From: Candidatus Defluviibacterium haderslevense | GTDB lineage: Bacteria; Bacteroidota; Bacteroidia; Chitinophagales; Saprospiraceae | NCBI GenBank assembly: GCA_016712225.1 | Contig: JADJRL010000003.1 | Span: 1,439,501 to 1,503,500 of the forward strand | Direction of reading: 5' to 3' | DNA length: 64,000 nt | In this document: one piece after another, positions 18,759-27,349 of the stretch | Numbering within the stretch: position 1 is the stretch's first letter | How the letters are laid out: every line of letters begins with the position of its first letter | Position numbers and translations under genes: made by a program | Notes under the pieces: generated by a model | The model's database searches: none | What the model saw: only the letters and a program-made list of their open reading frames with translations | Told to the model about the DNA's origin: nothing

Positions 18759-19043
18759 AACGAAAAATGTTAATAGTTAATTTTGTTTATTTGTCATTTA
18801 ACTAAACTCTTATGAAAAAATTGACAATTTATTCTAGTTGAGTACATCGAATATTTCATGTTGAGTCACCTTTCTAGTTTTATTTGAAATCCATTTCTGT
18901 TAATAAATTGCAATACTTTGTTTATATAAAAACAAACAATAAATAAATTCACCACTCTAATCTTCAACTATTAACACTTTCCATATTATCTTGATAAACT
19001 AAATCGTAAATTTATAATTAACCCTATTCTGGAATATCAACAA

Positions 19044-19889
19044 CTATTGTTCGTCACAATCTATTGGAAATTCATCTGAAATTGTTATATTTATAGCTTC
19101 CTTCATGTTAATCATTTTTCCACTTTGATATTCAGGAAATTGATTTACAACAATGCCTTCATTTGGATTAAGCGTTTCTAACATTTTACTTATATTTCCC
19201 AACTCTAAATTAGATGCAATTAATAAAAATTTTACTTCATCCATTGTTTTGCATCTTAAATTTGGTATCTCAACTTCTCCTCCTTTTTGTTGAGACAAAA
19301 TAAATTCTAAAGTGTCTCCCTTTGAAATTAATACGTTTGATTCTTGATGTTTATCATCCACTAATGTTTGGCCTCTATATTTTACACTTATAATATGTCC
19401 TATTGGTCCCGGGTCATACTCAAATCCAATAATTTTAGATTTTAATTCAAAATTATTTTCCAATTCGATTCTCTTGTGCTCATATTTTTTACCATATAAT
19501 ATCGGTAATACTTCCGATAAAATTTCATCTGCTTTATATCTAGTAATACTTACATAAATTTTTCTTCCTCGTTTTACATAACTTCCTGGTTTTGGCAATT
19601 GTGATAATATGATACCACCTGAACGTCCAATAACATGTACTGAATCCGTAATAATGATTTCATATCCTCGCGGTTCTGCGTGCTTAATAACATTAGTTAC
19701 GGACACTCCAATATACTTAGCTAATTTTAATCTTTGACCATGGTTGGTGTAAAAATTTAAAATAAAGGAGTGTAAAATCCATAAAATGATCAATAAAATT
19801 CCAATACGAATTAGAGTATATAAAAATAATTTACTTCGTAAAAAAGGAACAATTTCAGTCCACTTAAATTGATTCTTTTCAATTTTCAT
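19044..19889 (-). CDS. PASTA domain membrane protein
   Basis: A 281-residue single-pass protein: cytoplasmic N-terminus, membrane helix at about 22-46 (LYTLIRIGILLIILWILHSF), then three PASTA-like repeats in the periplasm (about 55-117, 125-200 and 205-273), e.g. GIILSQLPKPGSYVKRGRKI and EIPNLRCKTMDEVKFLLIASNL. PASTA domains bind peptidoglycan or muropeptides. It overlaps the end of the double D-Ala-D-Ala ligase gene by 11 bp, consistent with a shared cell-wall role. There is no kinase domain, so it is not a PknB-type Ser/Thr kinase. Confidence 0.9.
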   Translation of the reverse strand: MKIEKNQFKWTEIVPFLRSKLFLYTLIRIGILLIILWILHSFILNFYTNHGQRLKLAKYIGVSVTNVIKHAEPRGYEIIITDSVHVIGRSGGIILSQLPKPGSYVKRGRKIYVSITRYKADEILSEVLPILYGKKYEHKRIELENNFELKSKIIGFEYDPGPIGHIISVKYRGQTLVDDKHQESNVLISKGDTLEFILSQQKGGEVEIPNLRCKTMDEVKFLLIASNLELGNISKMLETLNPNEGIVVNQFPEYQSGKMINMKEAINITISDEFPIDCDEQ

Positions 19890-22536
19890 TCATACCAAAT
19901 TCTAAAATTTTATCAATAAAATCATAAGGTTTGTAACCATTTAAAGCAGCTTGATGAAAAATACAAGTTGCTGGGGTCATTCCTGGTAATGAATTAACTT
20001 CTATAATAATCGTTTCAACTTTTAAACGCTCATATACTCTCACAAACGCATCAATTCTAGCATATCCTTTAATATCTAAAATTTTTGCTGCATTTAAAAA
20101 CTGTGCTTTTACTTGTTGAAATATTATATTATATTCCTCTACACTATTACCAAATCTAGGTGGTGTTATATTTTGACCTTCTCCAGCTAAAAATTTTTCT
20201 TCTAAACTTAATATTTCTCCACTTACTAATACTTCAGATGGCTCAAAAATTTCATAAATAATTTTATCTTCTGTTTTTTTGGTTAATAAACCTCCTGTGA
20301 TTTCCATAAATTGTTTAGCACCATTTGATTCAATCAATGCTTCAATCAAAACTTCAGATTTTTTTGGAAATTCTTCATTCCATGCTAAATTTAATTTATC
20401 CCTAGAATCTTTGTTAATTTCTGATTCTAATCTAAATAAAGCATCTAAGTAATTAATTAATTGTTCTTGAGATTTAATACGCAGGACAGCACTACTACAG
20501 CCATCATCAACAGGTTTAATTATAAATGGGTAATCAAATTTCGATTCAATTTGAGAAACAAATTGCTCTTTGGATGCATAATAATCTTGTGAATAACCTA
20601 TCCATTGATCGGTTACTGTGAAACCATTACTTTTTAATTTTTGAAGTGTATTATATTTATTTATGGTTAATGATGATGAGTTTGGTCCACTTCCATTATA
20701 TGGTATTTTGTTATTGTCTAATACCTGCTGTAAGGTACCATCTTCTCCTGGTCGGCCATGCAATGCAATAAACACTTCGTCGACCTCATCCTTTAATTCT
20801 TCAATTGAAATTAATTTCGGATGAAATTGATAATCAATTGAGCTATATTTTGCAATAATTTCTTTGCATTGATCTCTGATAACAGATATTATTTTATGTT
20901 GTGATCCATTTAATATTTGTTTTTTGATGTCATCAGCATTATCCTTTAACATCAGATTTATTGGAATCTTGTATAAGTCAAACCCATTCTCATCTCCCAA
21001 AAGAAAAATAGGTATAGGAGAATATTTATCAGAGCTAGACAATTTTTCAAATATATTTCGACCGCTTTCCAATGATATATGTCTTTCAAATGAATAGCCA
21101 CCCATTATTACTCCTACTCTTATTTTATTTTTATTAGTTGTTTGCAATTGTAAAATGTCGTTATCTATTCGTTCTAATAAATTAAACTTTTGTGAAATAA
21201 CCAACTGCTTTCTATTTCTTTCCCAAATTGACGTTCTAATTATGTACGTTAAAAATTGAGATGGATTTAATCCAATCTCAGCGGCTTGATGAAAAAAGAA
21301 TGACGAGGGCAACATACCTGATGTTGTATTTGGATCATTAAGGTAAATAACTCCAGAACTATTTATAAAACCATCTATTCTTGCGTATGTATTAAATTCA
21401 AATAATTCGAAAAGCCTGATACACTCGCTACAAATTAAGTTTAATTGCTTGTCATCAATTTCAATCGGTGTTTGCTTTCTGGAAAGTCCTGGCAAATATT
21501 TTGATCGGTAATCATAGATATGGTGGCCTTTTATGATTTCAGTTGGCGGCAAGGCTACTGCTGTACCATCTTCATTTCGAATTACAATACATGAAAATTC
21601 ACGCCCATTTATAAATGACTCAACAATTACTTTTTGTTCTGTAAATTTACTCTCTAAAGTTGCAATTCCACCTTCAATTGAATTCAATTTCATTAATAAA
21701 TCTTCTGGATGATATGTCCATTCATTATTAATTAATAGTGGTAATCCAATTCCATCTCTAATATCTAGAATTTTATTTATAAAATCTAATTTTTTAGCTT
21801 CATTTAGATTTTTCCATTCTGCCATTTCTAAATTATATCTAAAAAAAGCTTTGTCAATTGCGGTTGAAACATCACTCATTAAAGCATCTGAGGACAAAAT
21901 GGATACACCAATTGAAGATCCTTGATTGGAAGGGCGGACCACACAAGGAAAACCAATTTGTTTTTCGATATTTGAATAGATTGTATGAACGTTTTTATTT
22001 AACCATTGCTTTTTTGAAATGACCATTACCTTTGGAGTTGGAAATTTTGCAAGGTCCATGATCTTCTTTTGAAAAGATTTGTCAATTCCAATGGCTGATG
22101 GTAATATACCACTTCCGGTGTATGGTATATCAATAAATTCCAGTAAGCCTTGAATTTGTCCATCCTCCCCAAGGTTTCCATGTAAAGTTAAAAATGCAAA
22201 ATCAATATGTAATTTTAATTCTTCAATTGGAATTCGCTGACCGACTTCATCAATTAAATGATCCCAATCCAGATTAGGATTATTCTCTAAACTTTCACAG
22301 TAAATTTGAAATGAATTCTTAGTATTAGGTATATATTTTAACGGAGGAAAAAAATCTCTTATCGTCCCTTTATAAATATATTTCCAATCAAGTTTAATAA
22401 AATGGCCACAACTATCAATAAATATAGGAATAGCCTCAAACAAAGATTTATCTAAATTATCATAAACGGTACGACCACCCGCAAAAGAAATTTCACGTTC
22501 TCTAGAAACACCACCAAATAATATCCCTATTTTCAT
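19879..22536 (-). CDS. ddl: Tandem-duplicated D-alanine--D-alanine ligase
   Basis: Joins two D-alanines for the peptidoglycan stem. The protein is 885 residues, against about 300-370 for a usual Ddl, and is two complete ligase modules in one frame. Module 1 (about 1-445) has GGVSRERE (8-15), LHGNLGEDG (118-126), VRPSNQGSSIGV (200-211), the YDYRSKY loop (341-347), ARIDG and DPNTTSGM. Module 2 (about 471-885) has GGYSFERHIS (479-488), LHGRPGEDG (592-600), IKPVDDGCSSAV (673-684), EKFLAGEGQN, ARID and the canonical EVNSLPGMTP (846-855). Module 1 has Arg for the ATP-site Lys and Asp for a metal Glu; module 2 has a broken GSS loop. Start set at ATG 22536 rather than the TTG one codon upstream. Overlaps the PASTA gene. 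Confidence 0.92.
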   Translation of the reverse strand: MKIGILFGGVSREREISFAGGRTVYDNLDKSLFEAIPIFIDSCGHFIKLDWKYIYKGTIRDFFPPLKYIPNTKNSFQIYCESLENNPNLDWDHLIDEVGQRIPIEELKLHIDFAFLTLHGNLGEDGQIQGLLEFIDIPYTGSGILPSAIGIDKSFQKKIMDLAKFPTPKVMVISKKQWLNKNVHTIYSNIEKQIGFPCVVRPSNQGSSIGVSILSSDALMSDVSTAIDKAFFRYNLEMAEWKNLNEAKKLDFINKILDIRDGIGLPLLINNEWTYHPEDLLMKLNSIEGGIATLESKFTEQKVIVESFINGREFSCIVIRNEDGTAVALPPTEIIKGHHIYDYRSKYLPGLSRKQTPIEIDDKQLNLICSECIRLFELFEFNTYARIDGFINSSGVIYLNDPNTTSGMLPSSFFFHQAAEIGLNPSQFLTYIIRTSIWERNRKQLVISQKFNLLERIDNDILQLQTTNKNKIRVGVIMGGYSFERHISLESGRNIFEKLSSSDKYSPIPIFLLGDENGFDLYKIPINLMLKDNADDIKKQILNGSQHKIISVIRDQCKEIIAKYSSIDYQFHPKLISIEELKDEVDEVFIALHGRPGEDGTLQQVLDNNKIPYNGSGPNSSSLTINKYNTLQKLKSNGFTVTDQWIGYSQDYYASKEQFVSQIESKFDYPFIIKPVDDGCSSAVLRIKSQEQLINYLDALFRLESEINKDSRDKLNLAWNEEFPKKSEVLIEALIESNGAKQFMEITGGLLTKKTEDKIIYEIFEPSEVLVSGEILSLEEKFLAGEGQNITPPRFGNSVEEYNIIFQQVKAQFLNAAKILDIKGYARIDAFVRVYERLKVETIIIEVNSLPGMTPATCIFHQAALNGYKPYDFIDKILEFGMNEN

Positions 22537-22564
22537 CAAATCACAATAACCCTTGATTAAAAAT

Positions 22565-22572
22565 CAAAGGTA
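22565..22572 (-). promoter_or_regulatory. Promoter -7 element upstream of ddl
   Basis: TACCTTTG on the minus strand, 28 bp before the ddl ATG, matches the Bacteroidota TAnnTTTG element. No clear TTG is seen at the usual spacing. Confidence 0.4.
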
Positions 22573-22640
22573 GAAAAATTAAGATTCTTTGACTTAACCA
22601 ATTAGGTCTTATCATTGATAATATCTAAAATCTTCCTAAA

Positions 22641-22748
22641 TTAAGCGGATTTAGCCTTTTTTATAACAGCAATCTTTTTTGGACGGCTATTTCCATATGA
22701 AGATCTAGTTCTTTTTCCTTTAGCTGTTCTTTTATCACCTCTGCCCAT
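22641..22748 (-). CDS. THX family 30S ribosomal protein
   Basis: A 35-residue, very basic protein read on the minus strand: MGRGDKRTAKGKRTRSSYGN and on through RPKKIAVIKKA. The start MGRGDKRTAKGK and the central SYG-x-x-RPKK match the Thx small-subunit protein found in Bacteroidota and Thermus, which sits at the top of the 30S head. The frame opens with ATG and ends at TAA. It is divergent from the YceD/L32 pair, placing three ribosome-related genes together. Confidence 0.85.
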   Translation of the reverse strand: MGRGDKRTAKGKRTRSSYGNSRPKKIAVIKKAKSA

Positions 22749-22816
22749 AAATTTAAAATTATTCACGAAGGTATGTTTTTTTTCAATAATTATTAAAAAA
22801 ATAATAGAAATTACAG

Positions 22817-22824
22817 TACCTTTG
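22817..22824 (+). promoter_or_regulatory. Promoter -7 element upstream of the YceD-rpmF pair
   Basis: TACCTTTG, followed by CAG, lies 28 bp before the YceD start and matches TAnnTTTG. The -33 side is A/T-rich without a clean TTG. Confidence 0.5.
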
Positions 22825-22852
22825 CAGTCCTAAATTTGGAAACGTTCATTTT

Positions 22853-23368
22853 ATGGATTATTTGAAGCAGTTTATTTTACCTATTGAGGGTTTAAAAAAT
22901 GGGTTCCACTCTTATAACTTTAGATTGGATAGTCAATTTTTCAATCATTTTGAATTAAGCCCAATAAATAATGGAGTTATTTCTGTCACAGTTGATCTTA
23001 ATAAAGAAGACCATATATATTCATTTTGTTTTAATATAACAGGTTTTGTGAATGTTGATTGTGATCGTTGTTTGGCTAGCATAGAGTTGCCAATTTTTGG
23101 TGAGTATAATATGGTAGTTAAGCAAAAAGATGAGGTTTCTGATGATCCTGATCTTATTTTTATATCTCCTGATGTACATGAATATAATATTGCTGATCTG
23201 CTTTACGAATTTGCATGTGTGTCGGTTCCTATTAGTAATTTAATTGATTGTGACAATATAGAAAATCCACCATGCAATTTTGAACTTCTAAAATATTATG
23301 AGAATACTGTAAATAATAAAGAGGATAACTCTACTTGGGATATACTCAAAAATTTGAAAACGAATTAA
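22853..23368 (+). CDS. YceD/DUF177 family protein
   Basis: DUF177 (YceD) proteins are encoded next to rpmF in most bacteria and are linked to 23S rRNA or L32 maturation. The 171-residue protein shows the family core: GFVNVDCDRCLASIELPI (a CxxC pair) in the first half, then DEVSDDPDLIFISPDVHEYNIADLLYEF and the acidic LPIS-like segment SVPISNLIDCDN. Followed 12 bp later by rpmF, and probably co-transcribed from the TACCTTTG promoter. Confidence 0.88.
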   Translation: MDYLKQFILPIEGLKNGFHSYNFRLDSQFFNHFELSPINNGVISVTVDLNKEDHIYSFCFNITGFVNVDCDRCLASIELPIFGEYNMVVKQKDEVSDDPDLIFISPDVHEYNIADLLYEFACVSVPISNLIDCDNIENPPCNFELLKYYENTVNNKEDNSTWDILKNLKTN

Positions 23369-23380
23369 AAAAAATTAATT

Positions 23381-23587
23381 ATGCCTAATCCGAAGTGGCG
23401 ACATTCGAAAACGCGAAAAAGAAAAAGAAGAACTCATTACAAAGCTGAAACTCCTCAATTAGCTACATGTAAGTCAACTGGAGCGCTTCATGTTATGCAT
23501 CATGCACATTGGCATGAAGGAAGTATGTATTACAGAGGACATGTTGTTATAAAAGCTGCTGAAGAGGCTACTGCATCTGAAGCATAA
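23381..23587 (+). CDS. rpmF: 50S ribosomal protein L32
   Basis: The 68-residue protein opens with MPNPKWRHSKTRKRKRRTHY, the L32 signature, and ends with YYRGHVVIKAAEEATASEA. Bacterial L32 often carries a four-Cys zinc ribbon; here only one Cys (Cys30) remains and the second pair reads HHAHWHEGSM, so this is a zinc-free or altered form. Located directly after the YceD gene, the usual arrangement. Confidence 0.95.
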   Translation: MPNPKWRHSKTRKRKRRTHYKAETPQLATCKSTGALHVMHHAHWHEGSMYYRGHVVIKAAEEATASEA

Positions 23588-23679
23588 GAATCATTTTATA
23601 TTATATTATATTGTCCTTTAGTTTTTCAATTGGAGACTTTCGTTTCCGTTGTTATATAATATAATCAAATAATAACTAG

Positions 23680-23708
23680 AAAGCTCCAATTATTGGAGCT
23701 TTTTTTTT
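23680..23708 (+). terminator. Rho-independent terminator after rpmF
   Basis: Stem AAAGCTCCAA / TTGGAGCTTT (23680-23689, 23693-23702) with a 3-nt loop and an eight-T run, between rpmF and ridA. Confidence 0.9.
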
Positions 23709-23728
23709 AAAATTTAAACTCACCTTTT

Positions 23729-24109
23729 ATGCGAAAAATTATCTTTACTCCAAATGCCCCACCTCCAATTGGTCCCTATAGTCAAGCCATTAAAGTTGGT
23801 CACACTTTGTATGTTTCTGGACAAATTGCCTTAGATCCTAAAAGTGGTGAATTACTTATGTCCAATATTGAGGAGGAGACACATAGAGTTTTGGACAATA
23901 TTGAAGCAATACTTCATGAAGCAGAAATGGAATTTAAGGATATTGTAAAATGTACCGTTTTTGTAAAAAACATAAGCCAATTTACTAATATCAATGCTGT
24001 TTATTCCACATATTTCCCAAAAGTCGGTGCTCCAGCCCGAGAATTAGTGGAAGTATCTCAACTTCCGAAAGGCGTAAATATTGAGATCTCTTGTATAGCC
24101 TACAAATAA
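23729..24109 (+). CDS. RidA family reactive enamine/imine deaminase
   Basis: The 126-residue protein is a typical RidA (YjgF): PNAPPPIGPYSQAIKVG at 9-25, VSGQIALDPKSGEL, the helix EEETHRVLDNIEAILHEAEM, and the ARELVEVSQLPKGVNIEISC end with the conserved Arg. It hydrolyses 2-aminoacrylate and similar intermediates from PLP enzymes. It starts just after the rpmF terminator and is followed 6 bp later by trpS, so the two are probably one transcript. Confidence 0.92.
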   Translation: MRKIIFTPNAPPPIGPYSQAIKVGHTLYVSGQIALDPKSGELLMSNIEEETHRVLDNIEAILHEAEMEFKDIVKCTVFVKNISQFTNINAVYSTYFPKVGAPARELVEVSQLPKGVNIEISCIAYK

Positions 24110-24115
24110 TTTATT

Positions 24116-25105
24116 ATGCAAAAACGTATCCTTTCTTGTATTCAACCCACCGGTAATTTGCATATTGGACGGTACTTTGGTGCTGTGGAAAATTGGATCA
24201 GATTACAAAAAGAATTTGACTGTTTTTATGGTATTGTTGATTACCATGCCATTACCATGCCTTACGATCCCAATAAATTACGCGAAAATGTTTGGGACCT
24301 TGCTGTTAACCTATTAGCTTGTGGAATAAAAACAGAAAATCTATTTATTCAATCTTTGATCCCAGAACATATTGAATTATCCTGGATACTTGGTTGCATG
24401 TGCAGTTATGGAGAGCTTAATAGAATGACTCAATTTAAAGATAAATCAGAACAAATCAAGGATAAAAACAAAGATGTATTCATTTCGTCCGGTTTATTTA
24501 CCTATCCTGTTTTACAGGCAGCAGATATTCTAATATATAAAGCAGATTATGTTCCTGTTGGAAAAGACCAGGACCAACATTTAGAATTAACTCGAAATAT
24601 TGCTTTACGGTTTAATCATACAACTGGTAAAGAATACTTTAATACACCAGAAGCATTATATACTGAAACTCCTAAAATAATGTCTACTGCTGACCCTTTC
24701 AAAAAAATGAGTGCTAGTTTAGGTGATAAGCATAATATTAATATTTTTGCGCCCATTGATCAAATAAAAAAACAAATTCGTTCTGCAGTAACTGATGCAG
24801 GGTCTGACAACAAACTTAGCCCCGGTGTTGAGAATTTATTTGCCATTTTGAAAGCTTGTGGTTCAGAAACTCAATACCAAGAACTTTATCACGAATTTGA
24901 ATTAGGAACCATTAAATATAGTTTATTAAAGGAAGCTGTTTCGGATGCTGTAATTTCAGTCGTTACCCCTATTCAGGAAGAAAAAGTAAGACTGAATGAA
25001 AATAAAAAAAACATTAAAGATCAAATAAAAATAGCCTCAGCTAAGATTCGTGAGCATGCTCAGACTACTATAAAAGAAGTAAAATCTTTATCAGGATTGG
25101 GTTAA
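24116..25105 (+). CDS. trpS: Tryptophan--tRNA ligase
   Basis: Class I aminoacyl-tRNA synthetase of 329 residues, the usual length. The HIGH-type motif is in PTGNLHIGRYFGA (12-24), and the KMSKS-type motif is KKMSAS near residue 200. The Trp pocket segment GKDQDQHLELTRNIA and the bound-adenylate region GCMCSYGELNRMTQFKDKS are clear. Six bp after ridA and 18 bp before an FAH-family gene. Confidence 0.96.
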   Translation: MQKRILSCIQPTGNLHIGRYFGAVENWIRLQKEFDCFYGIVDYHAITMPYDPNKLRENVWDLAVNLLACGIKTENLFIQSLIPEHIELSWILGCMCSYGELNRMTQFKDKSEQIKDKNKDVFISSGLFTYPVLQAADILIYKADYVPVGKDQDQHLELTRNIALRFNHTTGKEYFNTPEALYTETPKIMSTADPFKKMSASLGDKHNINIFAPIDQIKKQIRSAVTDAGSDNKLSPGVENLFAILKACGSETQYQELYHEFELGTIKYSLLKEAVSDAVISVVTPIQEEKVRLNENKKNIKDQIKIASAKIREHAQTTIKEVKSLSGLG

Positions 25106-25123
25106 TTTTTAAAATAATAATTT

Positions 25124-25732
25124 ATGACCATATTTTGCATCGGTAGAAATTATTCTGAACATGCTAAAGAATTAAATAACCCAATTCCAACAAAACCCGT
25201 GGTTTTTTGTAAACCTTCAGGTGCATTACTACGAGAAAACAAACCGTTTTTTTATCCTGATTTTAGCACCGATATTCAATACGAAATTGAACTTGTACTT
25301 AAAATTTGTAGAAGTGGCAAAAGCATACCACTAGCTAAATGTAGTGATTATTATAGCCACATAACAGTTGGACTTGATTTAACTGCTAGAGATTTGCAAC
25401 AAGAATGTAAAGAAAAAGGTCTTCCTTGGGAAATTTCTAAAGGTTTCGATCACTCAGCAATTATTGGCAATTGGCTTGACAAAAACGATCTCAATTTAAA
25501 TAATATTGAATTTGAATTGCATAAAAACAAATTACAAGTCCAATATGGAAAATCCAATGAAATGTTATTCAGTTTTGAACAAATAATTCATTATCTATCT
25601 AGATTTTTTAGATTAAGTCAAGGTGATTTGATTTTTACTGGAACGCCTTCTGGAGTAGGACCTATTCATAAAGGCGAAATTTTCGAAGGATTTATTGAAA
25701 AGAAACAACTTTTTTCATGTGAGATAAAATAA
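25124..25732 (+). CDS. Fumarylacetoacetate hydrolase family protein
   Basis: The 202-residue protein is a compact FAH-fold enzyme with the family signature: GRNYSEHAKELNNPIP at 6-21, metal-site acids in IQYEIELVLKI and LDLTARDLQ, and FTGTPSGVGPIHKGE at the end. Members include acylpyruvases, oxaloacetate tautomerases and ring-cleavage hydrolases; the substrate is not readable here. Last gene of the ridA-trpS run. Confidence 0.9.
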   Translation: MTIFCIGRNYSEHAKELNNPIPTKPVVFCKPSGALLRENKPFFYPDFSTDIQYEIELVLKICRSGKSIPLAKCSDYYSHITVGLDLTARDLQQECKEKGLPWEISKGFDHSAIIGNWLDKNDLNLNNIEFELHKNKLQVQYGKSNEMLFSFEQIIHYLSRFFRLSQGDLIFTGTPSGVGPIHKGEIFEGFIEKKQLFSCEIK

Positions 25733-26095
25733 CATGATTCATTTGAATAGTTGTTTTATATTATGATGTTAGTTTAAAATATTGAATGCCTCTTTTAAAT
25801 CTACAGTTCCTATTATTAGATTATCATTTGTTTAAAATTTTATTTTATATACTTGTTATAAGTGATCGTTTTTTAACATTTTAAAATGATATTTTATAAA
25901 TGATATTTTTATATAAAGCATTCTAATTTACGTTCCTGGGATCGTCTTAAATTTTGATGTGTTTCAAAATTATTGAATTCCCTTTAGTGTACTTTTTACT
26001 TTTTTATTTATAAATTTTGAATTATTTACAAATTTGAGAGAAACAATAATTTATTAATATAATTTTATATACTTTTGCAATTATAACAGCCAACC
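25733..26095. other. AT-rich intergenic region before tRNA-Leu
   Basis: 363 bp. I see no open frame of note. It carries the likely tRNA promoter near its right end. Confidence 0.5.
26070..26077 (+). promoter_or_regulatory. Promoter -7 element of tRNA-Leu
   Basis: TACTTTTG at 26070-26077, 18 bp before the tRNA, matches TAnnTTTG; the -33 element is not clear. Confidence 0.5.
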
Positions 26096-26179
26096 ACCGA
26101 AATGGCGGAACTGGTAGACGCGCTGGACTCAAAATCCAGTGACCTCAAAGTCGTGTGGGTTCGAGTCCCACTTTCGGTA
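26096..26179 (+). tRNA. tRNA-Leu (anticodon CAA)
   Basis: Acceptor ACCGAAA pairs with TTTCGGT, then discriminator A; CCA is not encoded. D arm TGGCGGAACTGGTAGACGCG, anticodon stem CTGGA/TCCAG with loop CTCAAAA (anticodon CAA, decoding UUG), a variable arm ACCTCAAAGTCGT as in type II tRNAs, and a TTCGAGT T loop. Length 84. Confidence 0.95.
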
Positions 26180-26186
26180 CTTGTTA

Positions 26187-26214
26187 AAAAAGCGTTCAAT
26201 TGAACGCTTTTTTT
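26187..26214 (+). terminator. Rho-independent terminator after tRNA-Leu
   Basis: Perfect palindrome AAAAAGCGTTCAAT / ATTGAACGCTTTTT centred at 26200/26201, with a T run. It begins 8 bp after the tRNA. Confidence 0.9.
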
Positions 26215-26412
26215 ATTTATAGAACTTTTAATTTAATTTTTATCTTTTTTCCAGAATTATCACCGGAAAAACAATTTTTAGCTTTGCTAGACTGCAGGTT
26301 TTCTCGATATACATGAGATGTTGACAAAACGAAATTATCCCTTTTACTTCAAAATTCTTAATTTTTATACCTCTCAATTTCTCCTGAGTTATCTCTCTCC
26401 TCAGTTTTAAAA

Positions 26413-27222
26413 TTACCCTTTTTTATATTGCTGTATTGCCTCTCGAATTTTGTCAATTCTATTTTCCGGATCTGGGTGGGATGATCTAAATTCATCCTGT
26501 CGTTGACCTCCAGATGCTGCTTTCAATATTTCCATAACGCCAATCATTTCTTCAGGATTAAATCCTGCGTCTATCATAAATCTTACCCCCAAATTATCAG
26601 ATTGTAATTCTTGGTCTCTTCCATAACTTAGGCCAATTAATGCTGCAACTTGCTGTGCCGCTTGATTGGACCCGTAATCTCCAAACGCAACTCCAGCTGC
26701 TCCAGCCAAGCCTTGAAGTAATCCATCTTTTTGCATTCTTTCTCCAGCATGCCTTCCTACTACATGACCAATTTCATGCCCCAAAACACCTGCTAATTGG
26801 TCTTTGGATTTTAATTGATCAAAAAGAGCCCTTGTAATAAAAACCTGTCCTCCCGGCAATGCAAAAGCATTAATCGTATTTTGGTCATTTAATACCGTAA
26901 ATTCATATTGATACGGAGTATTTCTGGCGATACTTTGGTTAACAAGTTGTTGTCCTACTTCATTAACTAATTGCTGACTTCTTTGATCCGGATCAATCCC
27001 TCCATATTCTTGAATCATTGCAGGTTTTGTTTGTAAACCGATCGAAATTTCTTGTTCAGGTGAAATACTTACATGTTGATAAATTCCTAAATACTCATTA
27101 TAAGTCTTTGAAGTACAATATTTTAAAGTTGATACTCCTGCAACAATCAAAGCAATAATGAGTGGACCGCTTAATTTGAATCCAGCTTGCTTTGTAATTG
27201 GTTCTTTAATCATTACATCCAT
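26413..27222 (-). CDS. M48 family metalloprotease
   Basis: Zinc endopeptidase of 269 residues. A membrane segment (19-37) precedes a conserved region with QQLVNEVGQQLVNQ, NAFALPGGQVFITRALFDQL and the zinc motif HEIGH at 149-153 with the third ligand in GRDQELQSDNLGVRFM. A C-terminal HPDPENRIDKI motif, common in this group, closes it. Likely a membrane or periplasm-facing housekeeping protease, related to BepA/Oma1-type peptidases. No partner gene next to it. Confidence 0.92.
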   Translation of the reverse strand: MDVMIKEPITKQAGFKLSGPLIIALIVAGVSTLKYCTSKTYNEYLGIYQHVSISPEQEISIGLQTKPAMIQEYGGIDPDQRSQQLVNEVGQQLVNQSIARNTPYQYEFTVLNDQNTINAFALPGGQVFITRALFDQLKSKDQLAGVLGHEIGHVVGRHAGERMQKDGLLQGLAGAAGVAFGDYGSNQAAQQVAALIGLSYGRDQELQSDNLGVRFMIDAGFNPEEMIGVMEILKAASGGQRQDEFRSSHPDPENRIDKIREAIQQYKKG

Positions 27223-27349
27223 AATACACCCAATTTTTTAATTTTATTATTAGAATTTAAACAACAATAATAATGCTTTTTTGAACGTTACACCTTATAC
27301 CCTTTCTTTATTTCAAGTTCACGCATTTTTTTTACCTAAAATTTATTTT

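Noticed and set aside
23601..23664. Inverted repeat TTATATTATAT / ATATAATATAA downstream of rpmF
   Set aside because: Made only of A and T with a 42-base loop; the GC-bearing hairpin at 23680 explains termination better.
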